Origin: an uncultured Mailhella sp.
Lineage (GTDB): Bacteria > Desulfobacterota > Desulfovibrionia > Desulfovibrionales > Desulfovibrionaceae
Direction: 5' to 3'
DNA length: 20,607 bases
NCBI GenBank assembly: GCA_910577155.1
Contig: CAJTMS010000039.1
Location: 1 to 20,607 of the forward strand
Part shown: positions 1 to 6,402 of the stretch, one piece after another
Position numbering within the stretch: the stretch's first letter is position 1
Layout of the letters: the number at the start of each line of letters is the position of its first letter
Notes under the pieces: generated by a model
The model's input: only the letters and a program-made list of their open reading frames with translations
The model's database searches: none
Told to the model about the DNA's origin: nothing
Made by a program: the position numbers and the translations under genes

Positions 1-2
1 AA

Positions 3-395
3 AGCAAAAGCCGTGATTGGCTTTCTGCTTTAGACATGGCGCTGCAAGCCAATTTCCCTTATGGAGTCAGAGGACACAATCTTAACTTGATGAGTGATCA
101 CGGCTGCCAGCCAACAAGCAAATCTTTTATACAGACATGCAAACAACTTGAAATAAATCACGTTGTTACAAGTTATAATAACCCTAAAGGCAATGCCGAT
201 ACGGAACGCATGATGCGAACAATGAAAGAAGAATGTTTATGGCTTGAGGAATGGGAAAATCTGCTGGATGTAAAAAATAAATTATCTCAATGGATTGAAG
301 AATATAATGCAGAATATCTTCACTCAACTTTGGGCTGGAAAACACCAAATGAAGTCCATACAAAAAATCAAAATACTCTCTTAAAAGTTGCTTGA
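3..395 (+). CDS. IS3-family transposase (OrfB), 3' part only
   Basis: This is the C-terminal part of a DDE integrase-core transposase. The reading frame is open to the left window edge, so the gene starts outside; the first in-frame ATG at 36 is internal. The second catalytic aspartate lies in SDHG and the catalytic glutamate in NADTERMMRT, with exactly 35 residues between them, which is the D-35-E spacing of the IS3 family. The E is followed seven residues later by K, and the end reads YNAEYLHSTLGWKTPNEV, a usual IS3 C-terminus. The first catalytic aspartate and OrfA are off the window. The visible part has no stop or frameshift, so the copy may be intact. It sits in the accessory DNA left of the integrase. 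Confidence 0.92.
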   Translation, partial: SKSRDWLSALDMALQANFPYGVRGHNLNLMSDHGCQPTSKSFIQTCKQLEINHVVTSYNNPKGNADTERMMRTMKEECLWLEEWENLLDVKNKLSQWIEEYNAEYLHSTLGWKTPNEVHTKNQNTLLKVA

Positions 396-413
396 CTTAT
401 GGGGGGCATTACA
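396..413 (+). repeat. Probable right terminal inverted repeat of the IS3-family element
   Basis: Directly after the transposase stop comes CTTATGGGGGGCATTACA. Its reverse complement starts TGTAATGCCCCCC, matching the TG...CA end rule of IS3-family elements. The left end is outside the window, so the pairing cannot be confirmed and the exact last base is inferred. Confidence 0.6.
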
Positions 414-432
414 ACTTCTATACATAGTGTTA

Positions 433-484
433 TATATACATATAGAATTTAGACGTTTTTTAGACGTTAGTTATATACATATAG
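433..484. repeat. Nested short direct repeats
   Basis: The 13-mer TATATACATATAG occurs at 433-445 and 472-484, 39 bp apart. Between the copies the 9-mer TTAGACGTT is repeated at 449-457 and 460-468, 11 bp apart. The spacing is close to one helical turn for the inner pair and about four turns for the outer pair, as protein-binding repeats often show. Function is unknown. Confidence 0.6.
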
Positions 485-735
485 TAAGGTATTACCAATA
501 ACCGAGATTGAGCAGTCCTGATATAACGAAAAATAAGAATATGAACGTGCGAGAAACTCGTACTATTATATGAACCTATTTGTGCGGAAAAATTTCAAAA
601 AGATATACTTATGAAACGGATAAGAATGAAAGTTGAAATAATTTTATACTATTTATAGTTCCATTTTTTTTATACCGAATAAAAATTGAACTAGTCTTCT
701 GTGTTGAATTAATTGAATTTTTTTATTTTACGCAT

Positions 736-780
736 CTTCTTCTGCTGCTTCGGCGAAGAAGCAGAAGGAAGCAGAAGAAG
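736..780. repeat. Hairpin plus tandem repeat downstream of the integrase gene
   Basis: CTTCTTCTGCT (736-746) pairs perfectly with AGCAGAAGAAG (770-780). An alternative, more compact fold pairs 739-751 with 755-767, 12 of 13 positions, around a GGC loop. GAAGCAGAAG is repeated in tandem at 758-767 and 768-777, so two foldings compete. The T-rich tract lies on the wrong side for a terminator of the minus-strand integrase gene. Confidence 0.6.
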
Positions 781-794
781 TATATAAGAGAATT

Positions 795-2645
795 TTATCC
801 TTCAAGACTCGGGATTTTTTTGATGACATCGTTGTATAAAATAGTAAGTCCGTACTGCTTACCATAACGTCCGTAGGTTATGTTTTTTGTTCCTGTTTCG
901 TGTCCAACAACTTCTTTGACTTTGTATTCTTCCACATCAGCCAGTTTGCACATGTGGGTAAAAGTGTGGCGGAAGGAATGGAAGTCTTTAAAATTATCGT
1001 CAGTTTTTACATTGATTTTCTTTAGATAAGTTCCAAACCAACGGGACACATAATGTGAGTATCTTCCATTTTGTTTTTTTAGTTCTGGAAATAATCTTTC
1101 TGAATTTTTGCTTTTTTGTTGTTCAACAAAGGACAAAAATCCAAATTTATCTATTAAATCTGGATGAATGGGAACTTTACGTGTAGCCGCAGCGGTTTTT
1201 AAGTGTTTATCTTCATTTTGGGTTAAATTAAAGAACCAAATACCGTCTTCTTGCTGAATATCTGACAAATAAAGCTGACAAATTTCTTCCAGACGCATGC
1301 CTGTATGGTATCCGATGAGCGGTACCCAATATTTATAATCAGCGTTAAAAGATTTTTCTTGATATTCTTGGGAAGAAAAGATTTTTTTCAAATCTTCGGA
1401 ACTGAAAATTTCTCGTTGCCGAGTTGTGTTTGACGGGGAATTGACACGTAAAATTTTTGATAAGTCGCTGTTAATATCATCATAGTTTGCTTGCAGCCAA
1501 ATAAGGAAGCTGTTGATAATGCCATAATATTTATTCAGAGTTGTTGGGGCAATTCTCTTTTCTAAGGGAATTACACTCTTTTTTATGTCTTCTAATGAAT
1601 ATTTTTTGTAGTTCACTCCATAACCAGAAGGAAGTTTTTCAATGACGCTTTTTACTTCTCGTATATGTTGTTTGGTGATTGTGCTAATAGGAATATTTGT
1701 AATAAGCTCACAGAAGAAATTTAATTTGGGAATAAACTCTTGTTTAGTCCTTTCTGTCCAACTTTTTACCCGTAGCTTTTCATCAATGTAGACTTGAAGT
1801 GTTTCAAAGAGTTTTGGACTTGTAACCGTTTCTTGAGTCGTTGGCAGAGTTTGTTTAATAGTAGGCAGCGTTTGTACTGGATTTTGGTTTGAAGCAGTTA
1901 CTGGAATAGTAAATTGCCGTTCATAGGCATAATTTCCCTTTTCTCGTTCCAATAAAATACGGTTCAATGAAACTTGCATCTTATGAAATTCATTAAGAAT
2001 TGTGATAATATTATTTTCTGTAAGTTCATCTGGAGTAAAAATTTTTTCTTTTAAAAGCTCTATAAGCGTATTGGGAAAATATATGCTAACTAAATGTTTT
2101 TCATTATTTATAGCCATTTTTTGTAAGAAAAAAGATTGATTTAACGTTTGTTCAGTAGAAAGAGGTATAAACTCATTATCATTCACTTGAAATCCTTGTT
2201 CAGGCTGATAAAGAGAACAATCTGCATCGGCTAAAATTTTTTGGCGAAGTAAATCCATTCTGTATTTGATTTCTGTAATGGAAGGTGGATTTTTTTCAGG
2301 ATATAAATCCATAAGTTGCTTGAGTTCAAGTGTTATTTTCTCTTTGAGTTCAGTATAATCCAGCTTGCCTTGCTTTTCCATAATTAATCCTTCTATCTTG
2401 GAACGTAATCGGCGTGCCAATCTTTTTGCTTCTTTGATAAAGCCTGTTTTGAGGCTAACTCTTATTTCAGCGTGTTGGAAGAGTTCTTTTTCTTTTGAAG
2501 AAAATCTGTAACGAAAATAAAAGATATTTCCCTTTTGGTAAAGGTAACTGGGGGCGTAATTAATTTTTTTACGTTTTGGAGGGAGGGGAGCAATGGGAGG
2601 AGTTTGAAAATTAAGACTTGCTGTAGACATGTTTTTTCTTTTCAA
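795..2645 (-). CDS. Tyrosine recombinase / site-specific integrase of an island
   Basis: This gene encodes a phage-type integrase that joins and excises the element by strand exchange at att sites. The N-terminal part (about 30-90) resembles the DUF6538-type region (YLYQKGNIFYFRYRF). A long linker to about 280 is followed by a core-binding domain (about 280-400) and the catalytic domain (about 410-600). The catalytic set is complete: R451 in HTGMRLEEI, a lysine near K483, H556 and R559 in HSFRH, H582 in VVGHE, and nucleophile Y591 nine residues later. At 616 residues it is longer than classic integrases but usual for this subgroup. The frame opens with TTG at 2645; an ATG five codons in (2630) is an equally good start, and neither has a strong ribosome binding site. 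Its 5' end faces the 3' end of tRNA-Leu, 140 bp away, the usual layout for an island integrated in a tRNA gene. Confidence 0.93.
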   Translation of the reverse strand: MKRKNMSTASLNFQTPPIAPLPPKRKKINYAPSYLYQKGNIFYFRYRFSSKEKELFQHAEIRVSLKTGFIKEAKRLARRLRSKIEGLIMEKQGKLDYTELKEKITLELKQLMDLYPEKNPPSITEIKYRMDLLRQKILADADCSLYQPEQGFQVNDNEFIPLSTEQTLNQSFFLQKMAINNEKHLVSIYFPNTLIELLKEKIFTPDELTENNIITILNEFHKMQVSLNRILLEREKGNYAYERQFTIPVTASNQNPVQTLPTIKQTLPTTQETVTSPKLFETLQVYIDEKLRVKSWTERTKQEFIPKLNFFCELITNIPISTITKQHIREVKSVIEKLPSGYGVNYKKYSLEDIKKSVIPLEKRIAPTTLNKYYGIINSFLIWLQANYDDINSDLSKILRVNSPSNTTRQREIFSSEDLKKIFSSQEYQEKSFNADYKYWVPLIGYHTGMRLEEICQLYLSDIQQEDGIWFFNLTQNEDKHLKTAAATRKVPIHPDLIDKFGFLSFVEQQKSKNSERLFPELKKQNGRYSHYVSRWFGTYLKKINVKTDDNFKDFHSFRHTFTHMCKLADVEEYKVKEVVGHETGTKNITYGRYGKQYGLTILYNDVIKKIPSLEG

Positions 2646-2654
2646 AAAAACAAT

Positions 2655-2676
2655 TTGTGACCCCTCATTGTGACCC
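2655..2676. repeat. Two TTGTGACCC direct repeats upstream of the integrase
   Basis: TTGTGACCC occurs at 2655-2663 and 2668-2676, 13 bp centre to centre, between the integrase start and the tRNA-Leu 3' end. Their place in the presumed att region suggests arm-type integrase sites or an operator for the integrase gene. This is inference from position and repetition only. Confidence 0.5.
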
Positions 2677-2733
2677 TTTTTTGAAAAAGGGCTAAATCCA
2701 AGGGGTAACTCAATCTATCAGCGGAAAATTGTC

Positions 2734-2783
2734 TATAAAAATATCGTTATATTACAGTGTGTTACGATATAGAAATTTTTATA
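2734..2783 (-). terminator. AT-rich dyad next to the tRNA-Leu 3' end; possible terminator or protein site
   Basis: ATATCGT (2741-2747) pairs with ACGATAT (2764-2770), and TATAAAAAT (2734-2742) pairs with ATTTTTATA (2775-2783), overlapping by two bases on the left arm. Read on the minus strand just after tRNA-Leu, the inner stem is followed by TTTTTATAG, so it could end the tRNA transcript. It lies in the presumed att region, so an integrase or excisionase site is the alternative. Confidence 0.4.
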
Positions 2784-2785
2784 AA

Positions 2786-2870
2786 TGGTGCCGAAGAGGA
2801 GATTCGAACTCCTACACATTGCTGCACTGGAACCTGAAACCAGCGTGTCTACCAATTCCACCACTTCGGC
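2786..2870 (-). tRNA. tRNA-Leu (anticodon CAG)
   Basis: The minus strand folds into a class II tRNA of 85 nt with encoded CCA. Acceptor arms are GCCGAAG and CTTCGGC, the D region reads GTGGAATTGGTAGACAC, the anticodon loop is TTCAGGT with anticodon CAG, and the T arm is AGGAG-TTCGAAT-CTCCT. The variable arm is about 13 nt, in the leucine range. The closing pair of the anticodon stem is a T-T mismatch (31:39). The gene starts 16 bp after the stop of the upstream same-strand gene and is probably cotranscribed with it. Its 3' end faces the integrase and is the likely attB-derived sequence. Confidence 0.95.
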
Positions 2871-2886
2871 AGTATATGTTTTTTTA

Positions 2887-3294
2887 TTATGTCGTTTCGT
2901 TAATGACTACCCCATAGGAAAGTTCAGAGCTGAGAGAAAGAGCCGGGTGAATACTCAAAAATTTTTGTGTTGCTTCATAGGGAGAAAGTTCCGGAGTAAT
3001 ATGCACAGCCGGATCTGGAGTCAAAAGCATTGTTGAGTCATAGGTTTCAGGGTTGATAAGTTTATAAACAAAAGAAGTAAAAGATTCACTGGAGCCTTCA
3101 ATTAAGACAAAAGGATTGAAAACGTCACTATAAGGATAGGTATAACTTTCAGGGCTTCTGTCAGCAATATCGTTGTACCGGAACGCTATGGGATGATAGC
3201 CTTTATTGGTATTATGGGAGGAATAGTTGGTATTATGTATTGTTTCCCACATAACAGCATTGGCAATATCCATATATTGTGAAAAGCTCATCAT
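2887..3294 (-). CDS. Unknown 134-135-residue protein, upstream of tRNA-Leu
   Basis: I do not recognise this protein. It is a short soluble-looking polypeptide starting MMSFSQYMDIANAVMWET, without signal peptide, membrane segment or obvious catalytic motif. It is rich in Ser, Thr, Tyr, Asn and Pro (for example RYNDIADRSPESYTYPYSD). Expression signals are strong: AAGGAGGAATGATG places the Shine-Dalgarno four bases before the second ATG (3291), so the second methionine is the better start. A near-consensus promoter lies at 3311-3339. The stop is only 16 bp from tRNA-Leu on the same strand, so the mRNA probably carries the tRNA. It lies on the chromosomal side of the presumed attachment site. Confidence 0.75.
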   Translation of the reverse strand: MMSFSQYMDIANAVMWETIHNTNYSSHNTNKGYHPIAFRYNDIADRSPESYTYPYSDVFNPFVLIEGSSESFTSFVYKLINPETYDSTMLLTPDPAVHITPELSPYEATQKFLSIHPALSLSSELSYGVVINETT

Positions 3295-3310
3295 TCCTCC
3301 TTTTTTTTCT

Positions 3311-3339
3311 ACTATACGTCAGAGCTTAAAAAATGTAAA
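3311..3339 (-). promoter_or_regulatory. Sigma70-like promoter for the unknown gene and tRNA-Leu
   Basis: On the minus strand TTTACA is followed after 17 bases by TATAGT, each box matching consensus at 5 of 6 positions. Transcription would start near 3304, about ten bases before the ribosome binding site. Confidence 0.65.
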
Positions 3340-3362
3340 TAGTTATATTGGGGGTATGAATA

Positions 3363-3395
3363 CAAAAAAAGGCAATAAATATTTTTTACTGCCTT
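3363..3395 (-). terminator. Rho-independent terminator after cheW
   Basis: On the minus strand, 41 bases after the cheW stop, an 11-pair stem starting AAGGCAGTAAA (3395 to 3385) closes with TTTATTGCCTT (3379 to 3369) around a five-base loop. It has one G-U pair and is followed by a run of T (3368-3363). On the plus strand the G-U becomes an A-C mismatch, so the minus strand is the likely direction. Confidence 0.8.
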
Positions 3396-3436
3396 TCTTG
3401 TTTTAAAAAAACGGGTTATATGGATTGTAAAAACTT

Positions 3437-3979
3437 TTATGCGTCAATGCTTTCCTGAGAATGGGCAGCATTTTTGGTGTTATTCATTAACTCTTCTAAA
3501 ATTTCAAGACTGATAAGGTTATTGAGATCAAGAAGAATAAGCAGCCCCTTTTCCAGTTTGCTTACACCGCGGATATAGTTTGAACCGTCGCCGTTGGCAT
3601 TGGTCAGAACAGGCGGAGCAGGCTCAATGGCTGATTCATTAATACGGATAACTTCACAAACAGCATCAACAATGAAACCTACCGTAAAGTCATGCGTATG
3701 GACAACGATAATTCTTGTTTCGTTATTATAAGGAGTGGAAGGAAGCTTAAACCGTTTCCGCATATCAATAATAGGGATAACTTCTCCACGCAGATCAATA
3801 ACCCCTTTGACAAAGTTAGGAGCAGAAGGGACTATCGCAATGGGAAGCATACGGATAATTTCCTGAACCTGAAGAATATCAATGCCATATTCTTCTTCAC
3901 TGACTTTGAAAGAAACAAGCTGCACGAGCTTGCTGTCATTATTAGCTTGAAAATTTTGGAAATTTAATTGTTGATTCAT
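3437..3979 (-). CDS. cheW: Chemotaxis coupling protein CheW
   Basis: CheW is the cytoplasmic scaffold that links methyl-accepting receptors to the kinase CheA. The CheW fold covers about residues 16-163, starting LVQLVSFKVSEEEYGIDIL and including FVKGVIDLRGEVIPIIDMR; R64 of LRGEVIP is the conserved arginine needed for receptor and CheA binding. The C-terminal part has KLEKGLLILLDLNNL. The first 15 residues are Gln/Asn-rich and probably disordered. At 180 residues the length is normal. It begins 79 bp after the exonuclease gene on the same strand and ends in a good terminator. The ribosome binding site is weak (TTGAGAA). No other chemotaxis gene is visible, so this may be a stand-alone coupling protein. 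Confidence 0.93.
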   Translation of the reverse strand: MNQQLNFQNFQANNDSKLVQLVSFKVSEEEYGIDILQVQEIIRMLPIAIVPSAPNFVKGVIDLRGEVIPIIDMRKRFKLPSTPYNNETRIIVVHTHDFTVGFIVDAVCEVIRINESAIEPAPPVLTNANGDGSNYIRGVSKLEKGLLILLDLNNLISLEILEELMNNTKNAAHSQESIDA

Positions 3980-4058
3980 AGCGTTCTCAATTTTTATTTA
4001 TTGGGTTGATATTGTTCTCTTCGGGGTTTTGTTTCAAAAGTTTAGGTTAAAAGTAGCG

Positions 4059-4766
4059 TTAATTTAAACTTTCTTCAATACTTTCCTGCTCAAATTTTTT
4101 TTTGCTGAAAAAGCGGAATTTTCTTTTTTTCCTTGGACGATTGATTTGCTCGGCAAGGTAGCCGGGGCTGTCCTGCAATTGGATAAGCTGGCAGTAGAGA
4201 AGAAGCCCAAGCCATGCATCTGTTGCCGCATATTGAATTTGTGAATGGGAGAGGGTATCAGATGCCCAGTTGGAGCATTGTGCTCCTTTGCTGACTTTAT
4301 AGCCCAGTAAATTTGCACTGATAGTGCGCAGTCCCTGTGCTTTTATTCCTTTGCGGTTGGCAAGTTTGGCAAGGTCAACAAGTCCGTTGGGGCTGACAGG
4401 AAAAAGTCTCGCCAAGGAACGGTAATCATCATGAATGGCAACACCTGCTTTAATAATATGTTCATCTGATAAAAGGGTGGCTAATTCGTCAGTTTCCGTA
4501 ATATGTTTTAATTGAATGAGATAGACTTTTTTTTCAGAAGCAAGCTGGATAAGAGAGGGCAAATTCATTGCTCCCTTTGTAAATTTGGGGCGGGTTTCTG
4601 TATCAAACCCGAGAAGAGGATTTTTTTTCAGTTCCTTGACTGCAAGCGCAAGCTCTTCATCGGAACGGACAAGAACAATCTCTCCTTCATAATTAATGGC
4701 GGGCAGCAGGTTTATTTCTTCTTTTGTCAGAGGAGCTTTGTTTTCATCAAAAAATAGCATATTCAT
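4059..4766 (-). CDS. RNase D-like 3'-5' exonuclease (DEDDy)
   Basis: This is a 3'-5' exonuclease of the DnaQ/RNase D superfamily, likely acting on single-stranded nucleic acid. The DEDDy metal ligands are visible: D55 and E57 in LLGFDTETRP, D113 in GVAIHDDYRSL, then Y179 and D183 in IQYAATDAW. The domain spans about 28-195. It lacks an HRDC domain, so it is not full-length RNase D and is closer to small single-domain proteins. The tail is strongly basic (PRKKRKFRFFSKKK, 211-224) and may bind RNA or DNA. The start ATG follows the mltG stop by one base, so the two are translationally coupled; M3 is an alternative start. Whether RNA or DNA is the substrate cannot be told from the sequence. Confidence 0.85.
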   Translation of the reverse strand: MNMLFFDENKAPLTKEEINLLPAINYEGEIVLVRSDEELALAVKELKKNPLLGFDTETRPKFTKGAMNLPSLIQLASEKKVYLIQLKHITETDELATLLSDEHIIKAGVAIHDDYRSLARLFPVSPNGLVDLAKLANRKGIKAQGLRTISANLLGYKVSKGAQCSNWASDTLSHSQIQYAATDAWLGLLLYCQLIQLQDSPGYLAEQINRPRKKRKFRFFSKKKFEQESIEESLN

Positions 4767-4767
4767 G

Positions 4768-5820
4768 TTATTGCTTTCTTTTTAAATTATTTCTGTATTC
4801 TTGGACTGCTTTATTATGGTCTTGCAGGTTGGTGGAAAAAACATGGCTTGCCCCAATTCCTTTTGCCACAAAAAAGATATACTCATGTTCCTGCGGGGCA
4901 AGACTTGCTTTTATGGCTGATAAGGATGGCGAACAAATAGGGCTTGGGGGCAATCCCGGATGCTGATAGGTATTATAAGGGTTTTTGGGGTCATCCAAAT
5001 GTTTTCTTAGCAGCTGTCCTTTATAATTTTGTCCCAAACCATAAATGACAGTCGGGTCAGCCTGCAAAATCATATTTCTGTTCAGCCTGTTGATATATAC
5101 ACCTGCCACAATGGGTCTTTCTTCCATAACTCTTGTTTCTTTTTCCACAATGGAAGCCAATGTAAGCAGTTCATTTAATTTTTGGGGGTCTTGAAAAATT
5201 TTATTATATTCTTCATTTTCCCGTAATGCTTTTGTTTTTTCAAAGAATGTATCTATTATTTTATTAACGACTTTATAGGCTGTTTCTTTAGTCATTTCCT
5301 TTGGCTTATGAAAACGATAGGTTTCAGGGTAAAGATAGCCTTCGGCATTTGCAAAAGGGATACCTTTTTTGTTTAAAAATTCTTTATCATAAATAACTTC
5401 TTTAAAATCGGTGGCTTTGCAGTAGCCATCTTTTTCAAAAAGCTTTGCAACTTCCCACCATGGCAGACCTTCTCGGATAGTGATTTTATAAAGAATGGTT
5501 GAGCCGCTTACCAGTTCATCGAGAATTTTTTGGGGTGTCCATGAAAGATTGAATAAAAAAGTTCCTGCCTGAATATGGGTGGCGGTATTTTTGCATTTTG
5601 CATAAATTTTGAATTTAAAAGGGTCCGTGATAAGCTTATTGTCTGCCAAAAGCTGGCAAATGTGCTGCAAAGAACTCCCCGCAGGAATTTCAAGGGTTAC
5701 AAACTGTGAATTTTTGCTTACAGGGGTATTGATAAATGTATAGGCATGATAAGCAAAACTTCCTGTACCAAGGCAAAGGATAAGGAAAAATAAAAGGAGT
5801 ATTTTTGTTCGAGTTTTCAT
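4768..5820 (-). CDS. mltG: Endolytic murein transglycosylase MltG (YceG-like)
   Basis: MltG is an inner-membrane enzyme that cuts nascent peptidoglycan strands and is thought to set glycan chain length. The N-terminus (KILLLFFLILCLGTGSFAYH, about 6-25) is a single membrane anchor. A LysM-like segment follows (about 40-100: VTLEIPAGSSLQHICQLL), then the YceG catalytic domain. Catalytic Glu is E226 in LASIVEKET, equivalent to E218 of the E. coli protein. The conserved blocks ADPTVIYGLG (254-263), YNTYQHPGLPPSPI (282-295) and HVFSTNLQDHNKAV (326-339) are intact. Length 350 is normal. AAGGAT precedes the ATG by about 11 bases. It follows ruvX by 17 bp and is coupled to the exonuclease gene, so the three form an operon. 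ruvX next to mltG is a common bacterial arrangement. Confidence 0.96.
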   Translation of the reverse strand: MKTRTKILLLFFLILCLGTGSFAYHAYTFINTPVSKNSQFVTLEIPAGSSLQHICQLLADNKLITDPFKFKIYAKCKNTATHIQAGTFLFNLSWTPQKILDELVSGSTILYKITIREGLPWWEVAKLFEKDGYCKATDFKEVIYDKEFLNKKGIPFANAEGYLYPETYRFHKPKEMTKETAYKVVNKIIDTFFEKTKALRENEEYNKIFQDPQKLNELLTLASIVEKETRVMEERPIVAGVYINRLNRNMILQADPTVIYGLGQNYKGQLLRKHLDDPKNPYNTYQHPGLPPSPICSPSLSAIKASLAPQEHEYIFFVAKGIGASHVFSTNLQDHNKAVQEYRNNLKRKQ

Positions 5821-5837
5821 ATAACAGGTGAGTATCC

Positions 5838-6308
5838 TTATTTTTCTTTTATTATTTGTGAAACGGTTTCCGGAGTATATACAATTTTTTTAGGGCTTCG
5901 CAAAAAAGATTCTAAAATTCGGACAGATGCTTCCTGATCGACTTTTTCTTTAATTTTTTTTGCACTCACCCCATAGGAACGCATGTCTTGCTCCGCCTCA
6001 AAACTGGAAAGAAGTTCCTCCATAAAATAAATGGGAAGAGGATAGCGCCTTGCCAAAGAAGCCGCAAAATTTTTTACCTGATTGGTCGTAATACAAGGAC
6101 TTCCGTTCTCATGAAACGGAAGTCCCAAAACAAAAGCTGTTGGTTTTTGTTCGTCAAGTATGCGGGAAAAATTTTCAAAAAAAGTCTTTTTGACGCTTCG
6201 ATCAAGGGTGCACAGCGGAAAAACAAATTGCGTTTCCGTATTGCAAATTGCCAGTCCAACTCGTTTTATGCCATAGTCAATGGCGATAAATTTTTCATAG
6301 GTACCCAT
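5838..6308 (-). CDS. ruvX: YqgF/RuvX pre-16S rRNA nuclease family protein
   Basis: This RNase H-fold protein belongs to the YqgF family, known for pre-16S rRNA 5'-end maturation and formerly annotated as a Holliday junction resolvase. The first acidic residue is D11 in IAIDYGIKRVGLA. VLGLPFHENGS (60-70) is the second signature. E98 lies in the segment EELLSS that replaces the usual DERLTT, and D124 lies in VDQEASVRILESF. All likely metal-binding acids are kept, but Asp of DER is Glu and Arg is Leu. Length 156 is slightly above the usual 138-150. The ATG at 6308 has no Shine-Dalgarno, and a promoter-like pair upstream would start transcription at about the ATG. It is the first gene of the ruvX-mltG-exonuclease run. 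Confidence 0.9.
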   Translation of the reverse strand: MGTYEKFIAIDYGIKRVGLAICNTETQFVFPLCTLDRSVKKTFFENFSRILDEQKPTAFVLGLPFHENGSPCITTNQVKNFAASLARRYPLPIYFMEELLSSFEAEQDMRSYGVSAKKIKEKVDQEASVRILESFLRSPKKIVYTPETVSQIIKEK

Positions 6309-6314
6309 AAGCGG

Positions 6315-6343
6315 AAAATACCGTATTGCCGGTTTTTTGGCAA
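6315..6343 (-). promoter_or_regulatory. Putative promoter of ruvX-mltG-exonuclease operon
   Basis: On the minus strand TTGCCA (5 of 6) is followed after 17 bases by TATTTT (4 of 6). The expected start point, about seven bases further, falls on the ruvX ATG, which would give a leaderless message. Weaker than the other promoters called here. Confidence 0.4.
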
Positions 6344-6402
6344 GATAAATTGTATTCCCTTGACCTGTTGTAGGATAATAAGACTGTGCTTTAATTGTTT
6401 AT

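Larger units (their letters stand above)
414..794. other. AT-rich non-coding stretch between IS end and integrase gene
   Basis: No credible gene is seen here. The stretch holds two copies of TATATACATATAG (433-445 and 472-484), two copies of TTAGACGTT (449-457 and 460-468), and a strong hairpin with a tandem repeat near 736-780. Since the integrase ends at 795, this is the interior of the island next to the integrase 3' end. Confidence 0.6.

Noticed and set aside
736..780. Rho-independent terminator for the integrase gene
   Set aside because: The stem is strong, but the T tract is upstream of it on the plus strand, so the minus transcript has an A tract after the stem.
2785..3036. Plus-strand open frames over the tRNA-Leu gene (also 2729-2917)
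   Set aside because: They are antisense to tRNA-Leu and to the 135-residue gene, which has a strong promoter and ribosome binding site.
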